64,000 nt of DNA from Aestuariirhabdus haliotis (GTDB lineage Bacteria > Pseudomonadota > Gammaproteobacteria > Pseudomonadales > Aestuariirhabdaceae), in the NCBI RefSeq assembly GCF_023509475.1, contig NZ_JAKSDZ010000007.1:1-64000 (forward strand). Direction: 5' to 3'. Below are positions 44,869-54,642 of the stretch, one piece after another. A program made the position numbers and the translations under genes. Under the pieces are notes generated by a model. It was not told the DNA's origin. It searched no databases and worked only from the letters and a program-made list of their open reading frames with translations. The stretch's first letter is position 1. Each line of letters opens with the position of its first letter.

Positions 44869-44925
44869 CCCGAACAAGAACATGCTGTAGCACACAGCAG
44901 CCACATTCCAGAAGGATTCAACTTC

Positions 44926-45354
44926 GTGCAAGAAGCGACCCTGATTCAACAATTCAAAGATTTTTATAGCGATTTCAGCAATCAACCGCTGTCGTTAATT
45001 GACCAGCTGTATGACCCCAAGGTCAGGTTTCTCGACCCGATTCACGAAGTCGACGGTCGCGATCAGTTAAAGCAATACTTCTCATCCGTTGGTGCCGACC
45101 TGGTGCATTGCCATTTTAATTTTCTGGATCAGATCGTGGATGAGAAGAAAGCCTATTTCACCTGGGAAATGGATTATGCCCATCCCCGTATCAAGAATGG
45201 GACAATCTTGCGCCTGAGTGGAGTAACCCGTATCGGTTTTGCCGATCAGATTCTCTATCACGAAGACTATTACGATATGGGGGCCATGTTGTATCGACAT
45301 TTGCCTCTTCTGGGTTGGACCGTCAGAGCCCTAAACCAACGCCTGGCCAGTTAA
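44926..45354 (+). CDS. NTF2/SnoaL-like protein, first gene of the ECF lipid operon
   Basis: About 142 residues from a GTG at 44926 with AGAAGGA nine bases upstream. The cone-shaped NTF2 fold is suggested by FKDFYSDF, LYDPKVRFLDPIHEVDGRDQL (split, about 29-49) and YDMGAMLYRHLPLLGW near the end. Such proteins bind small hydrophobic ligands or act as isomerases. SnoaL-like genes open many ChrR-regulon operons with the same order of followers. Its exact role is unknown. Confidence 0.8.
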   Translation: MQEATLIQQFKDFYSDFSNQPLSLIDQLYDPKVRFLDPIHEVDGRDQLKQYFSSVGADLVHCHFNFLDQIVDEKKAYFTWEMDYAHPRIKNGTILRLSGVTRIGFADQILYHEDYYDMGAMLYRHLPLLGWTVRALNQRLAS

Positions 45355-45366
45355 TAGGAAACACTC

Positions 45367-46140
45367 ATGACCACCGCTATTACAGGCAAAACCATTCTAA
45401 TCACCGGCGCCAGCTCTGGCATAGGGCGTGAGCTGGCCATTAGATTGGCCCGCGCCGGCAACTACATTATTGCATTGGGTCGCAATACCGATCGACTGCA
45501 ACGACTGCAACAGGTTGATCCGGCACGGCTCACGCCGCTGGTCATCGATCTTGGAGCAGAAGATGCCGCCGAAACGCTCAAACAAGCCTTGCGTTCAATG
45601 ACAGATCAACTCGATATTGTTCTACTGTCCGCTGGCTGTTGTGAGTATGTCGATGACAGTCACTGGGACCCAGCCCTCTTCCGTCGCGTGATGAATGGAA
45701 ATTTCTTTACCGCCGTCAACACCATCAGCGCTTGTTTACCCCTGCTTAAAGCGGCTTCTGGCCGCTCACAAATCGTAGGGTTGAGTAGCCTGTCAACCAG
45801 TGTAGGTTTTCCTCGCGCGGAAGCTTATGGTTCTTCCAAAGCCGCTCTGCACTACCTGCTTGACTCACTTCGCGTGGATGCCAGCCAATGGGGCATAGAT
45901 GTCACCGTAGTCAGCCCCGGGTTTATCCGCACCCCGATGACCGCCGGCAACGACTTCCCCATGCCATTTATGATGGAGTCTCAACAAGCGGCGGAAAAGA
46001 TCATTCAGGGTATCAGCCAACGAAAACGACACATTGCCTTCCCCTTCCGCCTTTGGTTTCCTTTGTGGTTAGCAGCCAAACTGCCATTAATCTGGTACCG
46101 CTGGCTAGGACCTAAACTAACACGAGTGAATGACATCTAA
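45367..46140 (+). CDS. Short-chain dehydrogenase/reductase
   Basis: A 257-residue SDR. TGASSGIGRELA (about 14-25) binds NAD(P), LSAGCC follows, Ser at LSSLS near 141 and YGSSKAAL (about 153-160) are the catalytic triad. A hydrophobic, basic C-terminus (FRLWFPLWLAAKLPLIWYRW) suggests membrane association. It shares one base with the next gene (TAATG). Acts within the lipid-modification operon; substrate unknown. Confidence 0.88.
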   Translation: MTTAITGKTILITGASSGIGRELAIRLARAGNYIIALGRNTDRLQRLQQVDPARLTPLVIDLGAEDAAETLKQALRSMTDQLDIVLLSAGCCEYVDDSHWDPALFRRVMNGNFFTAVNTISACLPLLKAASGRSQIVGLSSLSTSVGFPRAEAYGSSKAALHYLLDSLRVDASQWGIDVTVVSPGFIRTPMTAGNDFPMPFMMESQQAAEKIIQGISQRKRHIAFPFRLWFPLWLAAKLPLIWYRWLGPKLTRVNDI

Positions 46141-47396
46141 TGCGAATAGCCATTATTGGTACCGGCATCTCCGGACTCACCGCCGCTTATATGCTGCAAT
46201 CTGAGCATGATATTACGGTATTTGAATCCAGCTCACGTATCGGAGGACATACAGCCACCGTCAAGATATCCGTCGATGGCCAGGAACACGCCGTCGACAC
46301 CGGATTTATTGTCTACAATGACTGGACATACCCTAACTTTATCAAGCTTATGGACCAGCTGGGAGTCGCTTCCAAGCCTACCGAGATGGGTTTCAGCGTC
46401 AGTTGTGAAAAAACCGGTTTGGAGTACAGCGGTAACAGCTTTAATACGCTGTTCGCACAACGCCGTAATGTTTTAAGACCTGACCATTGGCGCATGTTAA
46501 AAGATATCGTTCGCTTCAACCGTGAGGCCAAACTCCATTTACAACAAGACAAAATTTCCGAGAGCCTCAGTCTGGGTGACTATCTCAGCCACAACGGTTA
46601 CTCAAAGTCGTTTCAGGACTTTTACCTGATTCCGATGGGTGCGGCCATATGGTCTTCCGGGAGAGAAGCCATGGTCAATTTCCCTGCACGCTTTTTCCTG
46701 AGATTTTTTAATAATCACGGATTACTCAACATCAATGATCGCCCGCAATGGCGGGTCATAGAGGGAGGTTCCAGTCAGTATCTGGATCCGTTAGTAAAAT
46801 CTTTTTCGGATCGTATCAAGTTAAACTGTTCGATCGAATCCATTCAGCGTACGGATAATAACGTCATTATTCGTCACAACCAGAGCGAACAGGAATTCGA
46901 CCAGGTAATTATGGCTTGTCACAGCGACCAGGCACTCAAGCTGCTCTCCGATGCCTCAGCTCATGAACAGGAAATCCTGAAAGCTATTCCCTATCTGGAT
47001 AACGACGTTATTCTCCACACCGATCAGCGCATGTTACCCAAACGCAAAGCCACCTGGAGCAGCTGGAATTACCGTTTGAAGGACAACGGTTCGGATCAAA
47101 ATGCCCTGCCAGTGCTGACTTACAATATGAATATCCTGCAAGGGATAAAGTCCAGCAAAGCAATCTGTGTCACCCTCAATGATACTTCGGCGATCGATCC
47201 GGACAGTATTCTGGGTCGATTTACTTACGCTCACCCTCAATTTTCCATTGAAGGCAGCAAAGCTCAACAACGCTGGTCAGACATCAATGGGGTTCGACGC
47301 ACCTGGTTTTGTGGTGCTTACTGGGCCAACGGATTTCACGAAGATGGTGTTAGTAGCGCTCTCAGGGTCTGCGAAGGATTTGGGTTATCGCTATGA
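46140..47396 (+). CDS. FAD-dependent oxidoreductase (amine-oxidase-like), UfaD-like candidate
   Basis: A 418-residue flavoprotein. [17 protein letters not shown] (about 3-19) is the dinucleotide fold, [14 protein letters not shown] (about 28-41) the GG motif, and [19 protein letters not shown] (about 392-410) the C-terminal FAD contact. In Rhodobacter a gene of this type within the ChrR regulon acts on methylated fatty acids (UfaD, from memory). It overlaps the DUF1365 gene by four bases. Confidence 0.88.
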   Translation: MRIAIIGTGISGLTAAYMLQSEHDITVFESSSRIGGHTATVKISVDGQEHAVDTGFIVYNDWTYPNFIKLMDQLGVASKPTEMGFSVSCEKTGLEYSGNSFNTLFAQRRNVLRPDHWRMLKDIVRFNREAKLHLQQDKISESLSLGDYLSHNGYSKSFQDFYLIPMGAAIWSSGREAMVNFPARFFLRFFNNHGLLNINDRPQWRVIEGGSSQYLDPLVKSFSDRIKLNCSIESIQRTDNNVIIRHNQSEQEFDQVIMACHSDQALKLLSDASAHEQEILKAIPYLDNDVILHTDQRMLPKRKATWSSWNYRLKDNGSDQNALPVLTYNMNILQGIKSSKAICVTLNDTSAIDPDSILGRFTYAHPQFSIEGSKAQQRWSDINGVRRTWFCGAYWANGFHEDGVSSALRVCEGFGLSL

Positions 47397-48193
47397 CCAG
47401 CCAACCCGCTAATTCGAACCCTCAGTTAAGCAGCGCGCTGTATCTAGGCCCAGTATTCCACCGTCGCTTTAGACCCAAGCAACACGAATTTCAGTATCGA
47501 GTTTTTATGGCGTATTTAAATCTGGATCTTGTCCATGAAGACTTCTCACAAAGTCGATTGTGGTCTTGTCATCGCTGGGCCATAGCGCGCTTTAACTGTC
47601 AGGATTATTGGCATGGAAAATCCAGAAATCATCACGAGCTGGCGGAAAACGTTCGAGATTATGTACTGGAAAACACGGGTACACGTCCAACCGGGGCCGT
47701 CTGTCTGTTAACCAACCTTCGCTATTTTGGTTATCTGATCAACCCGATCAGCTGTTACTACTGTTTTGATGAACAAGGAAAGCTTCAGGCGCTAGTGGCT
47801 GAAGTCACCAATACGCCCTGGGGAGAAAGAATTCATTACTGTCTTCCCTGTGATGAAAGCACCGAACGACTGCAAGCCCGTTTCGATAAGTCCATGCATG
47901 TATCGCCTTTTATGCCAATGGATATGAGTTATCTATTACGTAGTGGATTACCTCAAAGCTCCCTCTACCTGAGTATTCAGAACTGGCAGGCGGATCAACA
48001 ATTCTTTTCTGCCGGCATGCGCCTGCGTCGCTACCCTTTAACACCCGCGAACATGCGGCAGGTTTTGCTTCGTTTTCCGCTGATGACACTAAAGGTCGCC
48101 TGGGGAATCTATTGGCAAGCACTCAAAATATGGCTGAAGGGTGTGCCTTTTATTGGCCACCCCCCTTTACCGGAATCCAGTGTAAAACCCTAG
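47393..48193 (+). CDS. DUF1365 family protein
   Basis: A 266-residue protein. [20 protein letters not shown] (about 17-36) and the following VFMAYLNLD are the DUF1365 start; [16 protein letters not shown] and [13 protein letters not shown] (about 120-132) are its core. The family always travels with the FAD oxidoreductase and cyclopropane-synthase-like genes. The C-terminal helix is hydrophobic. Its biochemical role is not known to me. Confidence 0.9.
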   Translation: MTSQPANSNPQLSSALYLGPVFHRRFRPKQHEFQYRVFMAYLNLDLVHEDFSQSRLWSCHRWAIARFNCQDYWHGKSRNHHELAENVRDYVLENTGTRPTGAVCLLTNLRYFGYLINPISCYYCFDEQGKLQALVAEVTNTPWGERIHYCLPCDESTERLQARFDKSMHVSPFMPMDMSYLLRSGLPQSSLYLSIQNWQADQQFFSAGMRLRRYPLTPANMRQVLLRFPLMTLKVAWGIYWQALKIWLKGVPFIGHPPLPESSVKP

Positions 48194-48278
48194 TTGCCAA
48201 AACAGGCCGTAAATCATTCACAATATTTCACCATAACATTAAAAAAACGACAGAAGTCACCGACGAGGAAATCGCCCA

Positions 48279-49556
48279 ATGGAATCTGCCAAGACTTACA
48301 GCATTCAGGACGCCCAATACAGCAAACCTGTATCTGATCACTGGATCGACCGCATCGCAGAACGCACTGTGCATAAATTATTACAACGTCTGGAGACAGG
48401 ACGTTTGAGCCTGCACGATGGCGAACAGACTTTTGAATACGGCGATCCAAACGCACCACAGGAGTTGCATGCCGTAATACATGTGCATCACGCCTCACTC
48501 TATCGCCGCGTATTGCTCAATGGCAGCACAGGTTCCGGAGAAGCCTTTATGACAGGCGCCTGGAGCAGCCCGGATTTGGTCGCCGTGGTCAGGGTAATGG
48601 TCGCTAATATGGAGACTCTGCAGTCGATGGACCAGCAAGGCAATCCGCTTCGCCGCCTGCTGTCTGCCATTTACCGTAAAGCAACGGCCAATTCGCTAAG
48701 TGGTTCCAAAGAAAACATATCGGCCCATTACGATCTCAGTAACGAATTATTCTCACTGTTTCTCGACCAAAATATGATGTATTCCTCGGCCATTTTTCCA
48801 ACCCCGGAAACGGATCTTGAGCAGGCGGCGGAATATAAGCTACATCACATCTGCGAACGCCTTCAGCTTTCTGAACAGGATCACTTGCTGGAAATCGGCA
48901 CGGGGTGGGGAGGCATGGCTATTTATGCGGCCAAGCATTTTGGTTGCCGCGTTACTACTACCACCATTTCGCAAGAGCAATATCGCTACGCAAGCGAATG
49001 GGTCAAGCGGGAAGGCCTGGAAGACCGTATTACCCTGTTACTGAAAGACTATCGAAAACTCGAAGGCCAATACGACAAGCTGGTTTCCGTAGAGATGATT
49101 GAAGCGGTTGGTCACGAGTACTATCCCACCTTTTTCAAGCAATGTAACAATTTGATCAAACCCGACGGACTGATGCTGATTCAGGCCATTACCATTGCCG
49201 ACCAGCGCTATCAACAAGCCTTACGCTCGGTGGATTTTATTCAGAAGTATATTTTTCCTGGCGGATCATTACCCTCAGCCAGTGTTATCGCTGACAACCT
49301 TTGCCAGCACACCGATATGCAATTGGTTGGCCTGGAAGATATCACCCTGGACTACGCCGAAACCTTGCGCTGCTGGCGCGAGCGTTTTTTTGCACGTCTC
49401 GATGAAGTAAAGCGAGCCAACTTTGACGATACCTTTATCCGCATGTGGGATTTTTATCTCTGTTATTGCGAGGGTGGATTTCGTGAACGTGTTATCTCCA
49501 CCGGGCAATTCCTGATCGCCAAACCGGGCTGTCGCCAGCTGCCGAGCGTGGGTTAG
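48279..49556 (+). CDS. Cyclopropane-fatty-acyl-phospholipid synthase family methyltransferase, UfaM-like candidate
   Basis: A 425-residue SAM-dependent enzyme that adds a carbon to unsaturated phospholipid acyl chains. LLEIGTGWGGMAIYAA (about 205-220) binds SAM, ISAHYDLSNELFSLFLD (about 147-163) is the conserved CFA motif before it, and SVEMIEAVGHEYY near 270 follows. In this operon context it may methylate rather than cyclopropanate, as UfaM does in Rhodobacter. The last residues read LIAKPG. An 85-base gap precedes it. Confidence 0.9.
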   Translation: MESAKTYSIQDAQYSKPVSDHWIDRIAERTVHKLLQRLETGRLSLHDGEQTFEYGDPNAPQELHAVIHVHHASLYRRVLLNGSTGSGEAFMTGAWSSPDLVAVVRVMVANMETLQSMDQQGNPLRRLLSAIYRKATANSLSGSKENISAHYDLSNELFSLFLDQNMMYSSAIFPTPETDLEQAAEYKLHHICERLQLSEQDHLLEIGTGWGGMAIYAAKHFGCRVTTTTISQEQYRYASEWVKREGLEDRITLLLKDYRKLEGQYDKLVSVEMIEAVGHEYYPTFFKQCNNLIKPDGLMLIQAITIADQRYQQALRSVDFIQKYIFPGGSLPSASVIADNLCQHTDMQLVGLEDITLDYAETLRCWRERFFARLDEVKRANFDDTFIRMWDFYLCYCEGGFRERVISTGQFLIAKPGCRQLPSVG

Positions 49557-49561
49557 TATCA

Positions 49562-50119
49562 ATGACTCCAGAGGCCGGGATGAAGCCATCAACACTTAGC
49601 CCCCAGTTCAAGCTGCTGCTAAACGCCGGCCTGTTTCAAGTGGGTTGGTTTGCCTGCATTGTTGGAGGCGACATTTGGTCTTCGGCTGCTCTGATTGTGA
49701 TATTACTGATTCATTTCCTGGTCATTAGTCGCGATAAACGAGAGTGGCTCATGATAATGAGCTTCGCGGCAATCGGTATCAGCCTGGACAGTTTGCTTAT
49801 CCACTGGCAGATTTTGATCCGAAACGATGATGCAAACCTGATACCCTTATGGCTTGCTGCGCTCTGGCTGATTTTCCCCACCACCATCCATCACTGTCTG
49901 AGCTGGCTCAGGGATCGATGGCTGCTAGCGCTGATTTGCGGAGCTGTCGCAGGCCCGCTGAGCTATTACGCCGGCGCCAACCTGAGTCATCAACTCAATC
50001 TGGCCAGCCCTCAATGGCAAACCCTGTTAACACTGTCTCTATTATGGGGATGCCTACTCAGTTTTATGTTCTGGGTGGATCGTCACTACCTGGGCACTGA
50101 AACAGGAATCGCATCATGA
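49562..50119 (+). CDS. DUF2878 family membrane protein
   Basis: A 185-residue protein with five or six helices. LNAGLFQVGWFACIVGGD (about 17-34) and SLDSLLIHWQIL (about 75-86) match DUF2878, and GPLSYYAGANL lies near 138. It is common in ChrR-type operons beside cfa. Start may be the ATG at 49580, which has AGAGG upstream, rather than 49562. Overlaps the next gene by four bases. Confidence 0.85.
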   Translation: MTPEAGMKPSTLSPQFKLLLNAGLFQVGWFACIVGGDIWSSAALIVILLIHFLVISRDKREWLMIMSFAAIGISLDSLLIHWQILIRNDDANLIPLWLAALWLIFPTTIHHCLSWLRDRWLLALICGAVAGPLSYYAGANLSHQLNLASPQWQTLLTLSLLWGCLLSFMFWVDRHYLGTETGIAS

Positions 50120-50910
50120 GCCTGCCCTGGATTCTGGCTTCATCCCTGCTCGCAGCCTGCGGCCAAAACACCAACCTGTCCGAGGTATCCATTATTGGTC
50201 TGGCAACGAATCCGGACAATGGAGAGATCCGATATTGCGAGCATCATTACATTGAAAACAACAGCTCTTTCGGTGAGCCGCCCGAATTGACTACAAGCCA
50301 GGCCTCCCACACTGAATCAAGTACCACTCACAAAGTCCGTATCGAATATCGGGGCATCGACCATAACCTGTTCGCTGTAAAACAGCTGAACTACCTGGAT
50401 AACGATTTTGCTCGCCCGGAAGTCTACCAACAGGATTTACGCCAGGGAGAAGTGCGCCAAGCCCAATGGGTCGACCCTAAGCGGTTGCTATTGAGCTATC
50501 GTGCAAACCGCAATGAAACGCAGGAAGAGCTGGTCCTGAACGAGCAAAATGTCAGCGTTATCGATGCCGGATTTGATCATTTTGTACGAGCGCATTGGCA
50601 GCAACTGATCGATTCCGAGTCGCTACCTCTGGGCTTTGCCTCACCCGTTCACCAGCGCAATCTGTCCCTGAGAGTTCGATTGCTGGCGATGGAGGAATGC
50701 ACCGTTCCCAAACATCCCAAAGCCCAATACTGCTTTTGGGTAGAAGCCGACAGTGCCTGGCTACGCTGGCTGCTGGAGCCGCTGGTTTTGCAATACGACC
50801 AGCAAAAACGGCTGGTTCGCTATCGCGGCATCGTCAATCTGGTCGATCATGAAGGGGCAGCCATCAACGCCAACATCGATTACCGTTACTGCCCCTGTGA
50901 CCCCGGTTAA
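50116..50910 (+). CDS. Predicted lipoprotein, last gene of the ECF lipid operon
   Basis: A 264-residue protein. LLAACG at about residue 11-16 is a lipobox, though the n-region lacks the usual Lys or Arg. The mature part carries a DUF6134-like or unknown beta-rich domain that I cannot name with confidence. Three Cys pairs are possible near the end (CTVPK, YCFW, CPCDPG). Coupled to the DUF2878 gene by overlap, so it probably works in the membrane or periplasm with the lipid enzymes. Confidence 0.65.
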   Translation: MSLPWILASSLLAACGQNTNLSEVSIIGLATNPDNGEIRYCEHHYIENNSSFGEPPELTTSQASHTESSTTHKVRIEYRGIDHNLFAVKQLNYLDNDFARPEVYQQDLRQGEVRQAQWVDPKRLLLSYRANRNETQEELVLNEQNVSVIDAGFDHFVRAHWQQLIDSESLPLGFASPVHQRNLSLRVRLLAMEECTVPKHPKAQYCFWVEADSAWLRWLLEPLVLQYDQQKRLVRYRGIVNLVDHEGAAINANIDYRYCPCDPG

Positions 50911-50935
50911 ACCGGCAAGCTACTTCTATAGCAAA

Positions 50936-51526
50936 CTACTTCGCCAATCCCTCGAAACCATACTTCTGACCCGCAACCGTAGCTTCAAACATTAGCCCCC
51001 CCTTACCCAGAACAAAGACCAACATGCCTTTGTAGTAATTGGTTTCGGCTTGTTGGCCTCCGGCTCCAGCCGAAGTACTGGCGCCCGCTGAAGATCCACC
51101 GCCAGTGCCACTCTTGGCATTGGCACTGCTGGTCACGGCAATGGCGCCGGCTTGCGCGCTGAACTCAAAGTTACCGTTGGTAAAATCATCATAGGCTCGC
51201 TTATCTTCAAAGAACACCACCTGGCTATAGGCCTGTCCACCTAACTGGAAACCAATCGACAGGTCCAGCAAGGAGGTAAAACCGGTCACATTATCAGCAC
51301 GATAAACCTGGCCTTCGCCATAAGCACCACCAATACCGATGCCGCCTTTTCCGATGGTAGGAAACACCGCATAACCGTAGGCGTTGTCAAAGAAGGGCTT
51401 CACCACATCAATGCGTTTGAAGTTATTGATGGTTTCAGAAAAGTCTTCGACTTTCTGCTCAGCATAGGCCATTGGCATCAACAACAAGGCCAATAAGGGA
51501 ACCAGTATTTTTGTTCGTATGTGCAT
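50936..51526 (-). CDS. SYLF (YSC84-like) lipid-binding domain protein, exported
   Basis: About 196 residues from the ATG at 51526, with GGGAG six bases upstream. A signal peptide (about 1-21, ending AYA) is followed by the SYLF domain: NAYGYAVFPTIGKGGIGIGG (about 46-65) and LDLSIGFQLGGQAYSQVVFF. A Gly/Ser/Ala-rich linker (about 136-157) interrupts the domain. In eukaryotes SYLF binds phosphoinositides; bacterial forms are less understood. The frame runs on to 51601 but without signal. Confidence 0.88.
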   Translation of the reverse strand: MHIRTKILVPLLALLLMPMAYAEQKVEDFSETINNFKRIDVVKPFFDNAYGYAVFPTIGKGGIGIGGAYGEGQVYRADNVTGFTSLLDLSIGFQLGGQAYSQVVFFEDKRAYDDFTNGNFEFSAQAGAIAVTSSANAKSGTGGGSSAGASTSAGAGGQQAETNYYKGMLVFVLGKGGLMFEATVAGQKYGFEGLAK

Positions 51527-51918
51527 AGAATTCTCCCGATATAATCCATTACTGTCTGTCATAAGCTTTGAACCAACACCGCGTAAAGGGTTCATTACCA
51601 AGCCCTATAGATCAGGGGTTTGAGAACAGGTACTGATTATTGGTGTTCCACCGGAAGCCACTTCACAAAAACACTCTGGCTGGCTGTTTATTTCGCTTTC
51701 AAGACGGCCAGCTTTTGGGGGACGGTAAAAAGATGCTTTTATTAAGACACCTATATGGATCGTTTTACAACGTTATGACCATAACGGCAGATAGCAAATC
51801 AGTAACCCGCTAAAAGAGTAGCAGAGGATTGCTCAATCGCTGACGGAATGTAATATCAAACTAGGGAAGTCTTCCAGTGAGCCCATGGAAGCGTTCTCAG
51901 GCAGGGCCGTTTCTCGAC
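51527..51918. other. Intergenic region between rnfH and the SYLF gene
   Basis: No gene is seen on either strand. A loose inverted pair (GCTGGC and GCCAGC, about 51680-51716) precedes TTTT and could be a weak end signal. No clear promoter boxes for the SYLF gene. Confidence 0.4.
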
Positions 51919-52227
51919 TCAGCCTTCCTTGCGGGCCTTGGCCTCGGCAGCTCGCTGTTTACGCACCAGCTTCGGGTCAGCGATCAGTGGACGGTAGACC
52001 TCCACTCGTTCGTTGGCCAACAGTTTGCGCTCAGCCGGCTTGGGTTCGCTTTTACCAAAGATCCCCATCGGAGTATTGTCGAGATCGATATTGGCAAATT
52101 GCTCACTGATTCCCGAGCGCTGTGCGGCCTCCAGCATGGTCGTACCGACGGGCACACTGAGGGGAATAATCAACTGTTTCTCGGGCGTGGCATAAGCCAC
52201 CTCGACCTGGATTGTGTCACTGTCCAT
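51919..52227 (-). CDS. rnfH: RnfH family ubiquitin-like protein
   Basis: A 102-residue beta-grasp protein. VEVAYATPEKQ (about 8-18), the middle NTPMGIFGKSEPK and VEVYRPLIADPK (about 75-86) are the RnfH signature. Role unknown; it was first named near rnf but is more often beside ratA, as here, where it follows the ratA stop with no gap. A basic tail (RKQRAAEAKARKEG) ends it. Confidence 0.92.
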   Translation of the reverse strand: MDSDTIQVEVAYATPEKQLIIPLSVPVGTTMLEAAQRSGISEQFANIDLDNTPMGIFGKSEPKPAERKLLANERVEVYRPLIADPKLVRKQRAAEAKARKEG

Positions 52228-52659
52228 TTAGCGGTACACCTCGTCGGCTCGTTTGCAGAAAGCATCCATCATGGTCTGCATCGCTTTATTAAACACGCCA
52301 TTGAAGGTGGCGGCCAGCAGACGGTTGGAAAACTCAAACTCCAGCTCTAATTCTACCTTGCAGGCACTGACTTCCAGCTCCGTAAAACGCCAGCACCCTT
52401 CCAGAGTCGAAAACGGGCCGTCCACCAACGCGATATGTAACTCCTTCCCGGGCACCAAGCGATTGCGGGTAACAAAGCTGTGCCGCAATCCTGCCTTGCC
52501 CACATCCACCCGGGCCTCGACCTGATCCGGCGCTCGCATCAATACCTCGGCCCCATCACACCAGGGCAGAAACTGGGGGTAGGATTCCACATCCTCCACC
52601 AGGTCGTACATACGCTGCGCCGAATGCATGATCAGGGCACTGCGGCTAACCTTATGCAT
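52228..52659 (-). CDS. ratA: RatA/Coq10-like START-domain protein
   Basis: A 143-residue protein. ALIMHSAQRMYDLVEDVESY (about 8-27) followed by FLPWCDGAEV is the family signature, and FNKAMQTMMDAFCKRADEV is the C-terminal helix. It was called a ribosome-association toxin in E. coli, but the fold and eukaryotic Coq10 suggest ubiquinone chaperoning. Its operon with rnfH, divergent from smpB across the transporter, is widely conserved in gammaproteobacteria. Confidence 0.92.
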   Translation of the reverse strand: MHKVSRSALIMHSAQRMYDLVEDVESYPQFLPWCDGAEVLMRAPDQVEARVDVGKAGLRHSFVTRNRLVPGKELHIALVDGPFSTLEGCWRFTELEVSACKVELELEFEFSNRLLAATFNGVFNKAMQTMMDAFCKRADEVYR

Positions 52660-52665
52660 TAGCTA

Positions 52666-54054
52666 TCAGGCACCGTTAAACTTCTGATACAGAGTGACCA
52701 CAAACACGATAAACACGGCCAGAGGTGAAATAACCCGGGTCATTGCACGCCACAGGTTGAAACGCACCAGGCTCTTGAGCGCAAGCTCGTTGAGCACCAC
52801 CGAACGCTTCATTATCCAGCCAGCGAAGATCGCGATAAACATGCCGCCCAGCGGTAGCATGATATTGGCGGTCAGGAAGTCGAACAGATCAAACATTCCC
52901 ATGCCGAAGACCTGGTATTCTTCGCCCGACCACTCATTAAGCGACAACAGGCACCCCATACCGAATATCCAGACAATCACGCTCAGGATCACCACAGAAG
53001 TGGCTCGTCCCATATTAAAGCGTTCGGTCATCCAGGCCGCAGAGGGTTCTATCAGGGAGATAGAGGAACTCAGTGCTGCGATAGACACCAACAGGAAGAA
53101 GACACCACCAAGAATCTGGCCGCCCGGAATCTGGGCAAAAGCCGTGGTTAGGGACACAAACAACAAGCCAGGGCCCTGAGTCGGCTCCATGCCATTGGCA
53201 AACACGATGGGGAAAATCACCAACCCCGCCACTAAGGCAACCGCCGTATCGAGAATCGCCACGGTAATGACGGTACTGCCAATCGAGGCCTGCTTGGGCA
53301 TATAGGCACCGTAGGCCATAATCGCACACATACCCAGACTCAGGGTAAAGAAGGAGTGCCCCAGGGCCGCCAACACCGCATCAACACTCAGCTTGCTGAA
53401 ATCAAAATCAAACAGGTAGGCGAAGCCTTCACCGAAGTGACCGGTTTGGGTCGCACTGTAGATCAGCATGCCAATCAGCAGAATAAACAGAGCCGGCATC
53501 ATCAGCTTGACGCTGTTTTCCAAACCCTTGTGAATACCCAGGGCCACCACCAGCGCGGTCAGGGCCATAAAGACGGTGTGCCACAGCGTCAGCTTGGGTA
53601 CATCTTGCAGCAGCCCCTCACCAAAGGCCTTGCCGACCTCTTCACCGGTTTTGCCATTGAAGTTACCGGCAAACAGCTCCACGGTGTAATCCAGCGACCA
53701 GCCGGCTACGACACTGTAAAAGGAGAGAATCATGATGCCGGCCAGCACCCCCATCCAACCGATACCACCCCACAGGCGGCTGGCACCGGATTCCCGCGCC
53801 AACTGCCCCATCGCAGTAATCGGGTTATGGCGAGCGTGACGACCGATCAATACCTCGGACATCATGATGGGAATACCCACCATCGCGATGCAGATCAGAT
53901 AAACCAGCACGAAGGCACCACCGCCGTTCTCACCGGTGATAAAAGGGAACTTCCAGATATTACCCAGCCCAATTGCCGATCCCGAAGCGGCCAGAATAAA
54001 GGTCCATCGTGTGGCCCATGTTCCAGTGACCGTGGGTGCGCTATCTGACATCAT
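52666..54054 (-). CDS. Sodium-dependent transporter, NSS (SNF) family
   Basis: A 462-residue inner-membrane symporter with twelve helices. WTFILAASGSAIGLGNIWKF (about 15-34) is the conserved sodium- and substrate-binding start of LeuT-fold NSS proteins, NGGGAFVLVY follows. Amino acid uptake is expected; the substrate is not evident. It lies six bases upstream of ratA, an unusual insertion between smpB and ratA, which are normally adjacent. Complete. Confidence 0.92.
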   Translation of the reverse strand: MMSDSAPTVTGTWATRWTFILAASGSAIGLGNIWKFPFITGENGGGAFVLVYLICIAMVGIPIMMSEVLIGRHARHNPITAMGQLARESGASRLWGGIGWMGVLAGIMILSFYSVVAGWSLDYTVELFAGNFNGKTGEEVGKAFGEGLLQDVPKLTLWHTVFMALTALVVALGIHKGLENSVKLMMPALFILLIGMLIYSATQTGHFGEGFAYLFDFDFSKLSVDAVLAALGHSFFTLSLGMCAIMAYGAYMPKQASIGSTVITVAILDTAVALVAGLVIFPIVFANGMEPTQGPGLLFVSLTTAFAQIPGGQILGGVFFLLVSIAALSSSISLIEPSAAWMTERFNMGRATSVVILSVIVWIFGMGCLLSLNEWSGEEYQVFGMGMFDLFDFLTANIMLPLGGMFIAIFAGWIMKRSVVLNELALKSLVRFNLWRAMTRVISPLAVFIVFVVTLYQKFNGA

Positions 54055-54129
54055 TAACCTCTACTATTGAATAAATTACAGGCACAAGGCGCACATTCTA
54101 GCGATTTAGCTGTACGACTCAACCTTTGA

Positions 54130-54158
54130 TTGCCTGCACCCCGCTCTCTCCCTATAAT
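54130..54158 (+). promoter_or_regulatory. smpB promoter, placing the start at the ATG
   Basis: TTGCCT (54130-54135), 17 bases, TATAAT (54153-54158). The ATG at 54166 is eight bases after the -10, so the transcript should begin at or within a base or two of the start codon. Confidence 0.6.
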
Positions 54159-54165
54159 CCGCGCC

Positions 54166-54642
54166 ATGGCAAAGAAACAGAAAAAATCAAACAGTGGCGG
54201 CGGCACCATTGTGCTCAACAAAAAAGCGCGCCACGACTACCACATTGACGACCGTTATGAAGCGGGTCTGGTGCTGTCTGGATGGGAAGTCAAAAGCCTG
54301 CGTGCCGGCAAGGTTCAGCTGGTCGATAGCTATGTGATTCTGAAAAATGGCGAGGCCTGGCTGGTCGGCGCTCAGATTACGCCGTTGACCACCGCCTCTA
54401 CCCACGTAGTGGCAGATCCTCGCCGGGATCGTAAGCTGCTGCTGAACAAGCGCGAGCTGGCCAAACTGCTGCAAGTGATCGAACAGCAAGGACATACCTG
54501 TGTTTGCACAGCCCTCTACTGGAAGAAGCATCTGATCAAAGCCGAAGTCGCTACTGCCCGAGGCAAGAAAGACTTCGACAAGCGGGCAACCGAGAAAGAG
54601 CGCGATTGGAACCGTCAGAAGCAGCGCATTATGCGCAAATAA
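54166..54642 (+). CDS. smpB: SsrA-binding protein SmpB
   Basis: A 158-residue partner of tmRNA in ribosome rescue. [35 protein letters not shown] and [15 protein letters not shown] are the OB-fold landmarks; the basic tail ([15 protein letters not shown]) enters the mRNA channel. The frame runs on to 54130, but the ATG at 54166 is standard. No Shine-Dalgarno precedes it and the -10 box is eight bases away, so it may be translated leaderless. ssrA follows 220 bases on. Confidence 0.95.
   Translation: MAKKQKKSNSGGGTIVLNKKARHDYHIDDRYEAGLVLSGWEVKSLRAGKVQLVDSYVILKNGEAWLVGAQITPLTTASTHVVADPRRDRKLLLNKRELAKLLQVIEQQGHTCVCTALYWKKHLIKAEVATARGKKDFDKRATEKERDWNRQKQRIMRK

Noticed and set aside
49815-49842. 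Another TGATCC box, inside the DUF2878 gene
   Set aside because: No CGTA lies 16 bases downstream and it is within a coding region.
53356-54048. 230-codon plus-strand frame opposite the NSS transporter
   Set aside because: Rich in His, Gln and Thr as expected for the complement of a membrane protein gene; no family.
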